A DNA stretch of 64,000 bases from Sinimarinibacterium arenosum (GCF_005047655.1 NZ_SUKF01000004.1:388978-452977); one strand, 5' to 3'. Shown: positions 49,737 through 58,119, counted from the first letter of the stretch. Translations and numbers: made by a program. Notes: generated by a model not told the origin, from the letters alone.

Positions 49737-50336
49737 ATGCTTAAAGGCCATCTGACGGCACCGCCGGAGCTGCTCCTGGCCTCAGGATCGCGCTACCGCG
49801 CCGAATTGTTGCAGCGCCTGCGTCTGCCGTTTCAGGCCATCACATCCGAGGCGGACGAAACCCAGCAGCCCGGCGAAGCCGCCGACACTCTGGCCTTGCG
49901 CCTCGCACACGACAAGGCCGCGGCCTTGCGCGACCGGTTTCCGCAGGCCTGGATCATTGGCTCAGACCAAGTGGCCGTGCTCGACGGGCGAGTGCTGGGA
50001 AAACCCGGCAACGCCGCAACGGCCCATGCGCAGCTGAGCGCGGCATCGGGCCGCAGCGTGAACTTCCTGACCGCCGTGGCACTGGATCTACCGTACCGGC
50101 CGCCAGCCCACGCCCTGGATGTCACCCAAGTTCAATTCCGGAAGCTCAGCGACGCGTCGATCCGACGCTACATTGAGATCGAACCCGCATTTGACTGCGC
50201 CGGCAGCTTCAAATGCGAGGGCTATGGCATCACGTTGTTCGAACACATCCGCGCCGAAGATCCCACCGCCCTGATCGGGCTGCCGCTAATCGCCGTCGCG
50301 CGGCTGCTTCGCGAAGCTGGCTATCCCGGAATCTGA
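49737..50336 (+). CDS. Maf-family nucleotide pyrophosphatase (YceF type)
   Basis: Maf house-cleaning pyrophosphatase of 199 residues. It has the N-terminal LLLASGSRYRAELL loop, EADET, GSDQVAVLDGRVLGKPG and the AGSFKCEGYGITLF block. The neighbourhood (yceD-rpmF, rluC-rne) is that of E. coli yceF, which acts on 7-methyl-GTP, so that substrate is likely. Its 3' end overlaps the convergent gph-like gene by 16 bp. Confidence 0.9.
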   Translation: MLKGHLTAPPELLLASGSRYRAELLQRLRLPFQAITSEADETQQPGEAADTLALRLAHDKAAALRDRFPQAWIIGSDQVAVLDGRVLGKPGNAATAHAQLSAASGRSVNFLTAVALDLPYRPPAHALDVTQVQFRKLSDASIRRYIEIEPAFDCAGSFKCEGYGITLFEHIRAEDPTALIGLPLIAVARLLREAGYPGI

Positions 50337-51013
50337 CCAGGAATCTGGCGCGCGCTGAGCCAGTCGGGCAAGTGCGCTACCGCCTCGATCACGGCCTGCG
50401 CACCGGCACGGTGCAGTCGACCGGGATCATGGACCCCGCAGGCCACGCCGAGTCCGGGCATCCCGATGGCCGCCGCCATGCCGATGTCGTACTCGGTGTC
50501 GCCGATCATCAAGGCCTGATGCGCAGCAAGCCGTTCGGCGTCGAGCAGCTCATGCAACATTCGTGGATCGGGCTTTGACGCTGTCTCGTCGGCGCAACGC
50601 GAGTTCACCACCAGCGCCGCCAACTCATGATGGTGCGCCAGCGAACGATCCAGTCCACGTCGCGACTTTCCTGTGGCGATGACGATCCGCAAGCCTTTGC
50701 GATGCAGTGCACGCAGGGCATCGAGCGCGCCGTCAAACAACGGCGCCTCCCCAGCGCCCTCTGACAGCCAGCGTGCGCGATAACCATCGAGGAGACCGCG
50801 CAGTCCGTCCACCTCCAGCTCCGGATACAGGCGCTGGAGCGCCTCATTCAGCCCCAGGCCGATCAACTCGCGGATCGATTCGTCGCTGCGGGGCGGCAAT
50901 CCCAGACCGGTGATCGCTTTCTGCATGGCGCCCACGATCTGTCCGGCAGAATCCGCAAGCGTTCCGTCCCAGTCAAAAATCAGCAGCCGGACATCGCGCA
51001 TCGATCCGCTCAT
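50321..51013 (-). CDS. HAD-family phosphatase, phosphoglycolate-phosphatase-like
   Basis: HAD superfamily hydrolase of 230 residues with motif I DWDGTLADS, motif II (VIATGKSRR), motif III Lys (ASKPDPRM) and motif IV GDTEYDIGMAAAIG. The helical cap fits subclass IA, like Gph and YigB relatives. ATGA overlap couples it to rluC upstream. Natural substrate is not determined by sequence. Confidence 0.87.
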   Translation of the reverse strand: MSGSMRDVRLLIFDWDGTLADSAGQIVGAMQKAITGLGLPPRSDESIRELIGLGLNEALQRLYPELEVDGLRGLLDGYRARWLSEGAGEAPLFDGALDALRALHRKGLRIVIATGKSRRGLDRSLAHHHELAALVVNSRCADETASKPDPRMLHELLDAERLAAHQALMIGDTEYDIGMAAAIGMPGLGVACGVHDPGRLHRAGAQAVIEAVAHLPDWLSARQIPGQIPG

Positions 51014-51999
51014 CGCGTCCGCCTTCGACCCGGCGCGCCGGAGCGAGGAGGCTTCGGTGCGGACAGGCGGTCGAGCACACTGCGCAGCTCATCAGGCATC
51101 GGCGCCGACAGCAGCAACTTCGGAAAGTCGTCCTGCGCCGGCAACTTCAGATAGTGCGAATGCAGAAACATGCGTTTGAGGCCGAGCTCACGCAGCGCAC
51201 GGTTGGTTTCGCGCTCGCCGTACTTTTCGTCGCCGGCAACAGCGCATCCCAGTGCCAGAGCATGCACGCGAATCTGGTGCGTACGGCCGGAAAAAATCAT
51301 GACCTCGCATAGCGTTGCATCACGATATTTCGCTTTCGGCGAGAACCGTGACATCGACGGCTTACCTTCTTCCTCATCGATCTCGACCCTGCTTTCGCCG
51401 CTGGCCAGACGACTGCGCATCAGCGCTGCATCGACATCGTGGTCCTCCCCCTTCCAGGGACCGATCAGCAGCGCGAAGTAGCGCTTGTCCGCTTCGCCGT
51501 ACTTGAACGCCCGCTGGGCCCGCAGCAGCGCCGGGCGCGACTTGGCCAGCAATAGCACGCCGCTGGTATCCCGGTCGAGGCGGTGACACAGCTCGATGAA
51601 GTCATAGCGGTTCCATGCGCGAACGGTTTCAATCACGCCGTACGGCACCCCACTGCCTGCGTGCACCGCCAGTCCCGCCGGCTTGGACACCGCAAGATAG
51701 TGTTCGTCCTCATAAATGATGGCTTCGCGCAGTCGATTCAGCACCGTATCCGGAGGACGCACCGCCTCCGAGGGCTCGGCCATCCGCACTGGAGGGATCC
51801 GGACTTCGTCGCCGGTCACCAGCTTGCGCTCGGCTTTGACCCGCCCTCCGTTCACCCTCACCTGACCCGACCTCAAGAGCCGGTAGACATGCGATTTCGG
51901 AACGCCAGGCATTTGTTTTAAAAGAAAATTATCCACCCGCTGACCGTCTTCACCGGCAGTGATGGAAATCTTGCGGACTTGGGGGCGATTCTGTGTCAA
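51010..51999 (-). CDS. rluC: 23S rRNA pseudouridine synthase RluC
   Basis: Forms pseudouridines at 955, 2504 and 2580 of 23S rRNA. The 329-residue protein has an N-terminal S4 domain (GQRVDNFLLKQMPGVPKSHV), the catalytic HRLDRDTSGVLL with the essential Asp, and GRTHQIRVHALALG. It appears to start at TTG 51999; no in-frame ATG gives the conserved N-terminus. Divergent from rne, as in most gammaproteobacteria. Confidence 0.93.
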   Translation of the reverse strand: MTQNRPQVRKISITAGEDGQRVDNFLLKQMPGVPKSHVYRLLRSGQVRVNGGRVKAERKLVTGDEVRIPPVRMAEPSEAVRPPDTVLNRLREAIIYEDEHYLAVSKPAGLAVHAGSGVPYGVIETVRAWNRYDFIELCHRLDRDTSGVLLLAKSRPALLRAQRAFKYGEADKRYFALLIGPWKGEDHDVDAALMRSRLASGESRVEIDEEEGKPSMSRFSPKAKYRDATLCEVMIFSGRTHQIRVHALALGCAVAGDEKYGERETNRALRELGLKRMFLHSHYLKLPAQDDFPKLLLSAPMPDELRSVLDRLSAPKPPRSGAPGRRRTR

Positions 52000-52267
52000 A
52001 ATATGACGTTCCGAGGATTCAAGCGGAAAAATCCGTTCCCGAATCTACGGTTACGGAAGAGAAATAAAGCGGTGAGGCAGCGCGCATTCTAGCAGCCCGC
52101 CTTGCCGCCCAAGAGTTCAAGAGTTCAGGCCGCTGGCCTTTTGCGAGCGGCTGTTACTACATAAACCGCGCATGCGCGCCCCCGGGCCCATCACACGACT
52201 CGCACGATGACTGCCGTCCTGCCGACCTGCCCGATTGTGCGCCGCAGCGCCAACCTGGAACCCCTGC
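52000..52267 (+). promoter_or_regulatory. rluC-rne divergent region with likely long rne leader
   Basis: A 268-bp gap without a gene. In E. coli rne has a long structured 5' UTR through which RNase E regulates its own mRNA. This gap has the right position and size for such a leader, and contains short GC-rich inverted stretches (for example CCCGGGCCC near 52180). I cannot align it to the known rne leader, so function is inferred from position. Confidence 0.4.
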
Positions 52268-55200
52268 ATGAAACGCATTTTGATCAACGCCACGCAGCGC
52301 GAAGAGCTGCGCGTGGCCATTGTCGACGGACAGAAGCTCAGCGATCTTGATATTGAAACCGCTGCACGCGAACAGAAAAAAGGCAACGTTTACAAAGGCC
52401 GCATCACACGCGTAGAGCCGTCACTCGAGGCCTGCTTCGTCGAATACGGTGCCGAGCGCCACGGCTTTCTGCCGGCAAAGGAGATCGTCAAGTCCTATTT
52501 CAAGGGCGGCTCAGGCAATCTGCGCGAGCAGTTGCAGGAAGGCCAGGAAGTCATCGTCCAGGTCGAAAAGGAAGAGCGCGGCAACAAAGGCGCCGCCCTG
52601 ACCACCTACATTTCGCTGGCCGGCCGCTATCTGGTCCTGATGCCGAACAATCCGCGCGCCGGTGGCGTATCGCGCCGCGCCGAGGGTGACGAGCGCGAGG
52701 AAGCCAAGGAAGCGCTGGACAATCTGGACATTCCCAGCGGTATGGGCGTGATCATCCGCTCCAACGGCGTCGGCAAGACTGTCGAAGAACTGCAGTGGGA
52801 TGCCAACTATCTGGCCGACATCTGGGCCGCGATCGAAAAGGCTGCCGCAGAACGCAAGGCGCCGTTCCTGATCTATCAGGAAAACAACATCATCCTGCGC
52901 GCGCTGCGCGACTATCTGCGCCCGGACATCGGCGAGGTGATGATCGACAGCGAAGAGGTCTACGAGCAGGCACGCACGCATCTCGAACATGTGATGCCGC
53001 AGCACTTGCCGCGCCTCAAGTTGTACAAGGACGAGATGCCGCTGTTCTCCCGGTTCCAGATCGAATCGCAGATCGAACTGGCACACGAGCGCACCATCCG
53101 CCTGCCCTCCGGCGGCTCGATCGTGATCGATCACACCGAAGCGCTGACGGCAGTCGACATCAACTCCGCCAAAGCCACCGGCGGCGGCAGCATCGAAGAC
53201 ACCGCGTTCAACACCAATCTTGAAGCGGCCGACGAAGTGGCCCGCCAGCTGCGACTGCGCGACCACGGCGGCCTGATCGTGATCGATTTCATCGACATGA
53301 ATTCGACCAAGAACCAGCGCGAAGTCGAAAAGCGTCTGGAGAACGCGGTTGAAATGGACCGTGCCCGCATCCAGATCGGACGCATTTCCCGCTTTGGCCT
53401 GCTGGAACTGTCACGCCAGCGTCTGCGCCCGTCGCTGGGCGAACATACCCAGATCCCCTGCCCGCGCTGCAACGGCCGCGGTCAGATCCGCTCGGTCGAA
53501 AGCCTGTCGCTGTCGATCCTGCGTTTGATCGAGGAAGAGGCGATGAAGGACCGTACCGGGCGCATCATTGCGCAGGTTCCGGTCGATGTCGGCACCTTCC
53601 TGTTGAATGAAAAGCGTCTCGCAGTGCGCGAGATCGAGGCGCGCTGCCGCGTCCATGTCGCGGTCGTGCCCAATCCGACGATGCACACGCCGCATTACGA
53701 GATCCGGCGCGTCCGCGCCGATCATCTGAATCAGGACAACAACTCTGATACCAGCTACACGCTGGCTCAGAACTTTGATGCCGAGGCGCACGAAGAAGCC
53801 TCGCGCCCGGCAGCAGCACCCCGTGCGCTGCCGGAAGCCGCAGTCAAGCAGATCCTGCCATCCGCACCCGCGCCAATCGTGATTCGCGAAACCGTGATGG
53901 CCCCGACCACCAGCGGCGAAGGATTCTGGGCCAAAGTGATGCGCTGGCTCGGCTTCGGCAACGACAAGACGCCGGAAGAACCCAAACCATCGCTGCAGAA
54001 CAAGTCGAACGCGCGCCGCAACAACAGCAATGGCCGCGGAGATCGTCGCGGTGACCAGCGCGGCGACCAGCGTCGGGATCAGCGTCGTGGCGGCAATGAC
54101 AAGCGCCGTGACGGTGCCAGGGATGGCGACAAACGTCGGGACGCGCAGCCACAGGGCGGAAACAAAGCACAGCAACAGCAGCCCGCCAAGCCACGCGATG
54201 GCGCCGGTGAATCCGGCGGACAGCCGCAGAAACCGCAGCGCCAGCAGCCGCGTCGCGATGATCGCGCCAATCCGCCAGCGGATCGCCAGCAGGGGCCGCA
54301 GCAGAAGCGTGAAGAACCGCGTCGGGATGCAGAGGCTCCCAAGCCGGTCGCAGCAGTCCCAGTGGAGGCGGAAACCCTCGAAGCTGCAGCACCTGCTGCT
54401 GGCATGCCCGACAACAGTCGACCCACGGGCACCGGTGAAGGCCGCGAGGGCGGCGGTCGTCGGCGTCGCCGTGGCGGACGTGGGCGTGGTCGCCGCGACC
54501 GCGAGGCCACCGCAGGCCCCGGAGAAACTGACGGCGCTGCGGACTCACTGCAGGCGCCGACGGATTCGCTGCAGTCTCCTGCTCTTGAAAGCGTCGACGC
54601 AGACGCGATCGTCGTGACTGTCGGCGTGGCCGCTGCCGCCGCACTGGAAGCGGCAGTCCAGACGCCAGGCGACACCGCTGCCGCAGCGCCAGCCGCTGAC
54701 GCCATGGTCAATTCAGCCGAGATCGACGCCGTGTCACACGACGTTGCGTCCACGGCACCTGCCGCCGAGCCTGTAACAGCCGCGCCGATGCCAGCCGCGC
54801 TTCCGGCAGATGAACCCTCCGTCGTAGCGCCGACCGAATTCGCCAATCCGGCGCCATTCGAGCCGGTGGCTGCTGCTGTCGTTGATGCCACTTCGGTGGA
54901 ACCTGTCGCTGTGATGCTCGAGGACGCGCCGGCACGTGAATCCAGCGCAGTGATCGTCACCGACGAACCGAGTCCCGATACCGATTCGTCACTGGCAGTA
55001 GAACCGGTGTCAGCGATGTCATCACCGGAAGACGACATCACGCCGCAAACGACACCCGTGGATCCAGCTGCCGAAGCTGAGGTTGAGCCTGCGCCGCCGC
55101 CGGCACAGTCCGAGGCCGCTGTCGCAGCCGAGCCGGAAGCGGCACAACCGGCGCAGAGCAGCGACGAGGCTCGTCCGCAGTTCCGCGCAACAGCCCCGGC

Positions 55201-55303
55201 ATCGGACTATCTCAAACTGTTCGAGCAAGCGACCCGTCCCGCTCCGGCGCCGGCATCACCGGACGATGTGAACGGAAAGCAGGACACCGATACGTCGCAT
55301 TGA
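52268..55303 (+). CDS. rne: Ribonuclease E
   Basis: Endoribonuclease and degradosome scaffold, 1011 residues. Start MKRILINATQREELRVA; S1 domain (about 36-125); RNase H-like and DNase I-like regions with catalytic D297 (AVDINSAKATGG) and D340 (IDFIDMNSTKN); Zn-link C398-P-R-C401; small domain. Residues 570-1011 are disordered: an amphipathic stretch (FWAKVMRWLGFGND) that fits the membrane anchor, Arg-rich RNA-binding parts (GRGDRRGDQRGDQRRD, RRRRRGGRGRGRRDR), then a long Ala/Pro/Glu tail. A 3' intrinsic terminator follows. Confidence 0.95.
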   Translation: MKRILINATQREELRVAIVDGQKLSDLDIETAAREQKKGNVYKGRITRVEPSLEACFVEYGAERHGFLPAKEIVKSYFKGGSGNLREQLQEGQEVIVQVEKEERGNKGAALTTYISLAGRYLVLMPNNPRAGGVSRRAEGDEREEAKEALDNLDIPSGMGVIIRSNGVGKTVEELQWDANYLADIWAAIEKAAAERKAPFLIYQENNIILRALRDYLRPDIGEVMIDSEEVYEQARTHLEHVMPQHLPRLKLYKDEMPLFSRFQIESQIELAHERTIRLPSGGSIVIDHTEALTAVDINSAKATGGGSIEDTAFNTNLEAADEVARQLRLRDHGGLIVIDFIDMNSTKNQREVEKRLENAVEMDRARIQIGRISRFGLLELSRQRLRPSLGEHTQIPCPRCNGRGQIRSVESLSLSILRLIEEEAMKDRTGRIIAQVPVDVGTFLLNEKRLAVREIEARCRVHVAVVPNPTMHTPHYEIRRVRADHLNQDNNSDTSYTLAQNFDAEAHEEASRPAAAPRALPEAAVKQILPSAPAPIVIRETVMAPTTSGEGFWAKVMRWLGFGNDKTPEEPKPSLQNKSNARRNNSNGRGDRRGDQRGDQRRDQRRGGNDKRRDGARDGDKRRDAQPQGGNKAQQQQPAKPRDGAGESGGQPQKPQRQQPRRDDRANPPADRQQGPQQKREEPRRDAEAPKPVAAVPVEAETLEAAAPAAGMPDNSRPTGTGEGREGGGRRRRRGGRGRGRRDREATAGPGETDGAADSLQAPTDSLQSPALESVDADAIVVTVGVAAAAALEAAVQTPGDTAAAAPAADAMVNSAEIDAVSHDVASTAPAAEPVTAAPMPAALPADEPSVVAPTEFANPAPFEPVAAAVVDATSVEPVAVMLEDAPARESSAVIVTDEPSPDTDSSLAVEPVSAMSSPEDDITPQTTPVDPAAEAEVEPAPPPAQSEAAVAAEPEAAQPAQSSDEARPQFRATAPASDYLKLFEQATRPAPAPASPDDVNGKQDTDTSH

Positions 55304-55350
55304 TCCAGTCGCAACACGCAGCAGCGCGCAAGCACTGAGCGATGACGCTT

Positions 55351-55380
55351 ACGGCCCGATCAAATTGATCGGGCCGTTTT
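55351..55380 (+). terminator. rne intrinsic terminator
   Basis: A 13-bp perfect stem, ACGGCCCGATCAA with TTGATCGGGCCGT around a single central A, followed by TTTTCGTT on the plus strand 48 bp after the rne stop. Very stable and correctly placed. Confidence 0.92.
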
Positions 55381-55701
55381 CGTTGGGCCCGATTCAACCG
55401 GGCAAGCCACACCTCCGCATCCACACAGCGCTGTCAGCGTTTGCACACCGTGTTGAACGCGTAACAGCCAAGCGACCGTAGACGCTGCACGCGCCGCCCC
55501 ACGGGTATCGGTCCGGATACCCGCTCACCGCGACGATAGCGATGACTTCGGAAACCCGACAGGTGTCGTACGAGTTCGCAACGCGAACGTCCCGGTTGCT
55601 CACGCCCCCACCGATTACCGCCGCGCAATAAGAGACCCCGCCGGTGCGATAGAACCCGACGGGGAAGGGGGGAGTCTGGTCATCGGTACCGCACAGGTCG
55701 C
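55381..55701. other. Intergenic region, no supported gene
   Basis: About 320 bp between the rne terminator and the OmpA-cupredoxin stop. Open frames here are short and unlike proteins. The one structure is a hairpin at 55636-55664 (CCCCG/CGGGG plus CGG/CCG), which on the minus strand could end the OmpA-cupredoxin transcript, but its U-tract is poor. Confidence 0.5.
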
Positions 55702-57240
55702 CTAGCGCACGGTGATGCTTCCCGACATGCGCTTTCCGTGAATTGCGCATTCGTAGGGATATACGCCGGGAGTGTCGAAGCGGCGGCTGTAGCTCGCCTC
55801 GTGGCGCAGCCGCGGACTCTGTTGGTCAGCGAATTTGACGACATGATTAGAGCCATCGGTGTTCGTCCAGGTGACGGTCGTTCCCGGAGCAACCGTCAGA
55901 TTGGGCGGCTCGAATACCATGAACCCGATCGACACCGCGGCTCCGGACGTCGACGCGGGCGGAGTGGGCGTTGGTTCGCCGGCAGCAGGCTCAGAATCGA
56001 CCGCGGCAGATTCCACTGCAGGCTCAGCCATCGTTCCTGGCACGGCCGGAGATACCGTCATCGCGCCCGCAATCGGCTCCAGTACGGGCGCCGGAATTGC
56101 GGTGCCCTCGCCGACGGCGGGTTCCATCGGCGCAGCCCCGACACCGGTCTGCAGAACCTTGAGCTCAACCCGCCGGTTCAGCTCACGTCCCTGATCGGTT
56201 GCGTTGTCTGCAACGGGCATCGATTCGCCAAAGCCGGCCGAACTCAAACGGTCTACAGCGATGCCATGCTCAACCAGATACTGCATCACCGACATTGCGC
56301 GGCGCTCAGACAACTTCTGGTTGTAGGCATCACTTCCCTTGCTGTCGGTGTGCCCATCGATTTCAACCTGGATATCCGGCCGCTTGATCAGTGCATCAAC
56401 CACCAGGTCCAGCAGCGCCTTGGCGTTGACCGTCAGGTTGGCCTTGTCGAATTCGAAATTGACGCCACGCAGGACAATCGTGTCACCGGTCTTGCAGCCG
56501 TCCAGGCTCATCGCCTGCCCGGGCGACGGCAATTCACACGGCGGATCGGCCTCGTCGTTATCGTCAGACGAAGTGCAGCCCGGATCAGCCGGAAAATCGA
56601 CCTTCCCATCGCTATCGTTGTCGACGCCGTCACCACACTGCGCAGCCGGTGGCGGCGGCGCAACCGGCGGCACGACCCGCACCGAAGCAGGTGGCGGCGT
56701 TGTCTGCGTATGCTTGCCGATCGGGATCCGGAAACCCAGATTGAATTGCGGCTCCTCGAAGTCAGCCTGATCCGTATCCCAGTGGTACAGCGCCTCGAAG
56801 CGTACGCGCACCTCACTGCCCCAATCGAATCCGATGCCGGCGTTGTAAAGGGTGCTGTCGCCCACCATCGCGTCACCGTGCAAGAAGAAGCCCCGCCCCG
56901 GTGACTCGAAGAAATAACTGGCACCAATGCCACCTGCGGTGACTTCAAAGTCCTCCGGCTTGGGACCAATCGGCTGCCCTAGAAACCGGGGCCGATTGTC
57001 ATGTGCGCTGTACTGCAGATAGCTACCGCGCAATTCGATCTCAAGGTTCGGCGAAACAGGCTTGCCGATCGCCAGGGTGCCTCCAATTCCATCGTCGGCA
57101 TCACGCGCATCATCGGCCAGCACGTACGAAAACATCGGCACGATATAGGCTCGATCGTCGATGTCATACGCCTGCGCCGCGTGGGCAAGTCCCACGCTCA
57201 GTGCGCCGACGGCAAGCGTACAGACACCGAAATCTTTCAT
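55702..57240 (-). CDS. Outer-membrane OmpA-type protein fused to a cupredoxin domain
   Basis: A 512-residue exported protein with an unusual domain string. Signal peptide (ends AHAAQA); OprF/OmpA-like beta-barrel (about 25-178); Pro-rich hinge; an Asp-rich Ca-binding-type segment with two Cys (201-232, CGDGVDNDSDGKVDF); OmpA peptidoglycan-binding domain (255-365, with GHTDSKGSDAYN and LSERRA); a Pro/Ala/Glu linker (366-432); and a C-terminal plastocyanin-like domain (433-512) with type 1 copper ligands H466, C498, H501 and M505 in YECAIHGKRM. It is second in a sigma-54 unit behind the small protein at 57549. Role unknown; a surface or periplasmic electron or copper site tethered to peptidoglycan is one guess. 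Confidence 0.8.
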   Translation of the reverse strand: MKDFGVCTLAVGALSVGLAHAAQAYDIDDRAYIVPMFSYVLADDARDADDGIGGTLAIGKPVSPNLEIELRGSYLQYSAHDNRPRFLGQPIGPKPEDFEVTAGGIGASYFFESPGRGFFLHGDAMVGDSTLYNAGIGFDWGSEVRVRFEALYHWDTDQADFEEPQFNLGFRIPIGKHTQTTPPPASVRVVPPVAPPPPAAQCGDGVDNDSDGKVDFPADPGCTSSDDNDEADPPCELPSPGQAMSLDGCKTGDTIVLRGVNFEFDKANLTVNAKALLDLVVDALIKRPDIQVEIDGHTDSKGSDAYNQKLSERRAMSVMQYLVEHGIAVDRLSSAGFGESMPVADNATDQGRELNRRVELKVLQTGVGAAPMEPAVGEGTAIPAPVLEPIAGAMTVSPAVPGTMAEPAVESAAVDSEPAAGEPTPTPPASTSGAAVSIGFMVFEPPNLTVAPGTTVTWTNTDGSNHVVKFADQQSPRLRHEASYSRRFDTPGVYPYECAIHGKRMSGSITVR

Positions 57241-57327
57241 CGTGATTTCCCTGATGATGCGTCCTCGGCAGTCATCCAGTGCAACCGCGTAGACATCGCC
57301 GATACTCGATTTCGCGACGCAGCCATC

Positions 57328-57549
57328 TCAGATCCACGCGCTCCAGGCGTCAACGATGACGACCAGCGTGCCGACGACAGCGCAGACACCCAGCACGATG
57401 TCGCCGAAAGTGATCGGAGCGGTGCCAAGCCACCCGAGGTTGTTGGGATTGGCATCCTCAAACACGCCTGATGCGTCGCCATGCACTGTTGAAATCTCTG
57501 CCTTGGCAGCTGCAGCGGTCGACACCGCTGTCCCATGACTTGCTTGCAT
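57328..57549 (-). CDS. Small single-helix membrane protein
   Basis: A 73-residue protein starting MQASHGTAVSTAAA, with a polar N-terminal half (ISTVHGDASGVFEDANPNN) and one C-terminal helix (FGDIVLGVCAVVGTLVVIVDAW) near residues 48-70. I know no family for it. The ATG at 57549 has GAGGTG seven bases upstream and lies 26 bases after the leader terminator. The open frame runs back to a GTG inside the hairpin, but that would place the start in the stem. First gene of the sigma-54 unit that continues into the OmpA-cupredoxin gene. Confidence 0.65.
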   Translation of the reverse strand: MQASHGTAVSTAAAAKAEISTVHGDASGVFEDANPNNLGWLGTAPITFGDIVLGVCAVVGTLVVIVDAWSAWI

Positions 57550-57575
57550 CGCGCACCTCAAAAATTTCTGAAGGC

Positions 57576-57645
57576 AAAAAAAATCCACCTGCGCTCAAAT
57601 TGAGCGAGGTGGACGTCTTCATCCGATCAGAACCGTCGTTGGTTC
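57576..57645 (-). promoter_or_regulatory. Leader RNA with attenuator-type terminator (copy 1)
   Basis: On the minus strand, a small hairpin GAACC-AACGAC-GGTTC (57645-57630) is followed by the block GGATGAAGACGTCCAC (57624-57609). This runs into a terminator: stem TCCACCT/AGGTGGA with the arms at 57613-57607 and 57590-57584, an inner stem CGCTCAA/TTGAGCG, and eight U residues (57583-57576). The gene start is 26 bases on. Layout matches copy 2 upstream of the TPR operon. Confidence 0.8.
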
Positions 57646-57662
57646 CGCCTTGCAGCCAGAAG

Positions 57663-57680
57663 CAGCAATCATCATGCCAG
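57663..57680 (-). promoter_or_regulatory. Sigma-54 promoter for small protein/OmpA-cupredoxin unit
   Basis: Minus strand CTGGCATGATGATTGC: the -24 GG (57678-57677) and -12 GC (57666-57665) are separated by exactly 10 bases, as RpoN requires, and TGGCAT/TTGC match TGGCAC/TTGC. Predicted start of transcription is near 57653, giving a leader that begins just before the small hairpin. Confidence 0.85.
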
Positions 57681-57689
57681 CGACATCCG

Positions 57690-57960
57690 GTGTTCGGCCA
57701 ATACTCGAGATCCCGCCTTGATCATGGCGGCATCTTCGGGCACATCCTCTCGTCAGCGTAGACAGCCGTCGACCAACAGCGAGGAATCGACGTGTGAAGC
57801 CTCGCGCACATGCGCAGCCATCCGAGTGCCACGACCACCTTAGGAAGAGCACTGCAAAGCCGCACTGCGCGCGATCTTGGTGCGTACGCATCGCACCCCT
57901 CGGCACCAAGCCGTGGCACACATGTGTGATGACCTTGTCACGCTGCCGCTCGCGAGCCGA
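57690..57960. promoter_or_regulatory. Shared upstream region with candidate enhancer sites
   Basis: This 270-bp gene-free stretch lies between two divergent sigma-54 promoters, where activator sites would be. Palindromic candidates: GCGCACATGCGC (57804-57815), CTTGGTGC...GCACCAAG (57876-57883 with 57903-57910), and the perfect CACACATGTGTG (57917-57928). TGCGTACGCA within the second resembles TGCGTGTACGTA upstream of the third promoter. Which, if any, binds the activator is unknown. Confidence 0.4.
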
Positions 57961-57971
57961 GCCTGGAGCGG

Positions 57972-57989
57972 CTGGCATGATGGTTGCGA
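57972..57989 (+). promoter_or_regulatory. Sigma-54 promoter for TPR operon
   Basis: CTGGCATGATGGTTGC with -24 GG at 57974-57975 and -12 GC at 57986-57987, spaced by 10 bases. It is nearly identical to the divergent copy. Predicted transcription start near 57999. Confidence 0.87.
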
Positions 57990-58003
57990 TGTACCGTTTC
58001 AGC

Positions 58004-58105
58004 GACTGCGGCATCTATTGATCGACGCAGTCCGCAGGCCAACGGCGGCCCGCAACGGATAAGGACGTCCACCTTGGCCCCGACGGGCGCAGGTGGATTT
58101 TTTTT
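58004..58105 (+). promoter_or_regulatory. Leader RNA with attenuator-type terminator (copy 2)
   Basis: The leader holds a GACTGCG/CGCAGTC hairpin (58004-58010 with 58026-58032), a small hairpin GGCC-AACGGC-GGCC (58037-58050), the block GGATAAGGACGTCCAC (58057-58072), and a terminator: TCCACCT (58068-58074) with AGGTGGA (58091-58097), inner stem GCCC/GGGC, and eight T (58098-58105). The gene start follows after 14 bases. Without antitermination most transcripts should stop here. Confidence 0.82.
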
Positions 58106-58119
58106 GTACGACGAGTTCA

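Noticed and set aside
51985..52010. TTGACA at the start of rluC as a -35 box
   Set aside because: It coincides with the TTG start codon of rluC on the minus strand and no -10 box follows at proper spacing for any gene.
55394..55750. Minus-strand open frame of 118 codons after the OmpA-cupredoxin gene
   Set aside because: Overlaps the end of that gene, lacks a ribosome site, and shows no recognisable fold.
57999..58105. Known c-di-GMP-I (GEMM) riboswitch in the sigma-54 leaders
   Set aside because: The conserved GEMM core sequences are absent in both copies; the leader is too short and its conserved block is different.
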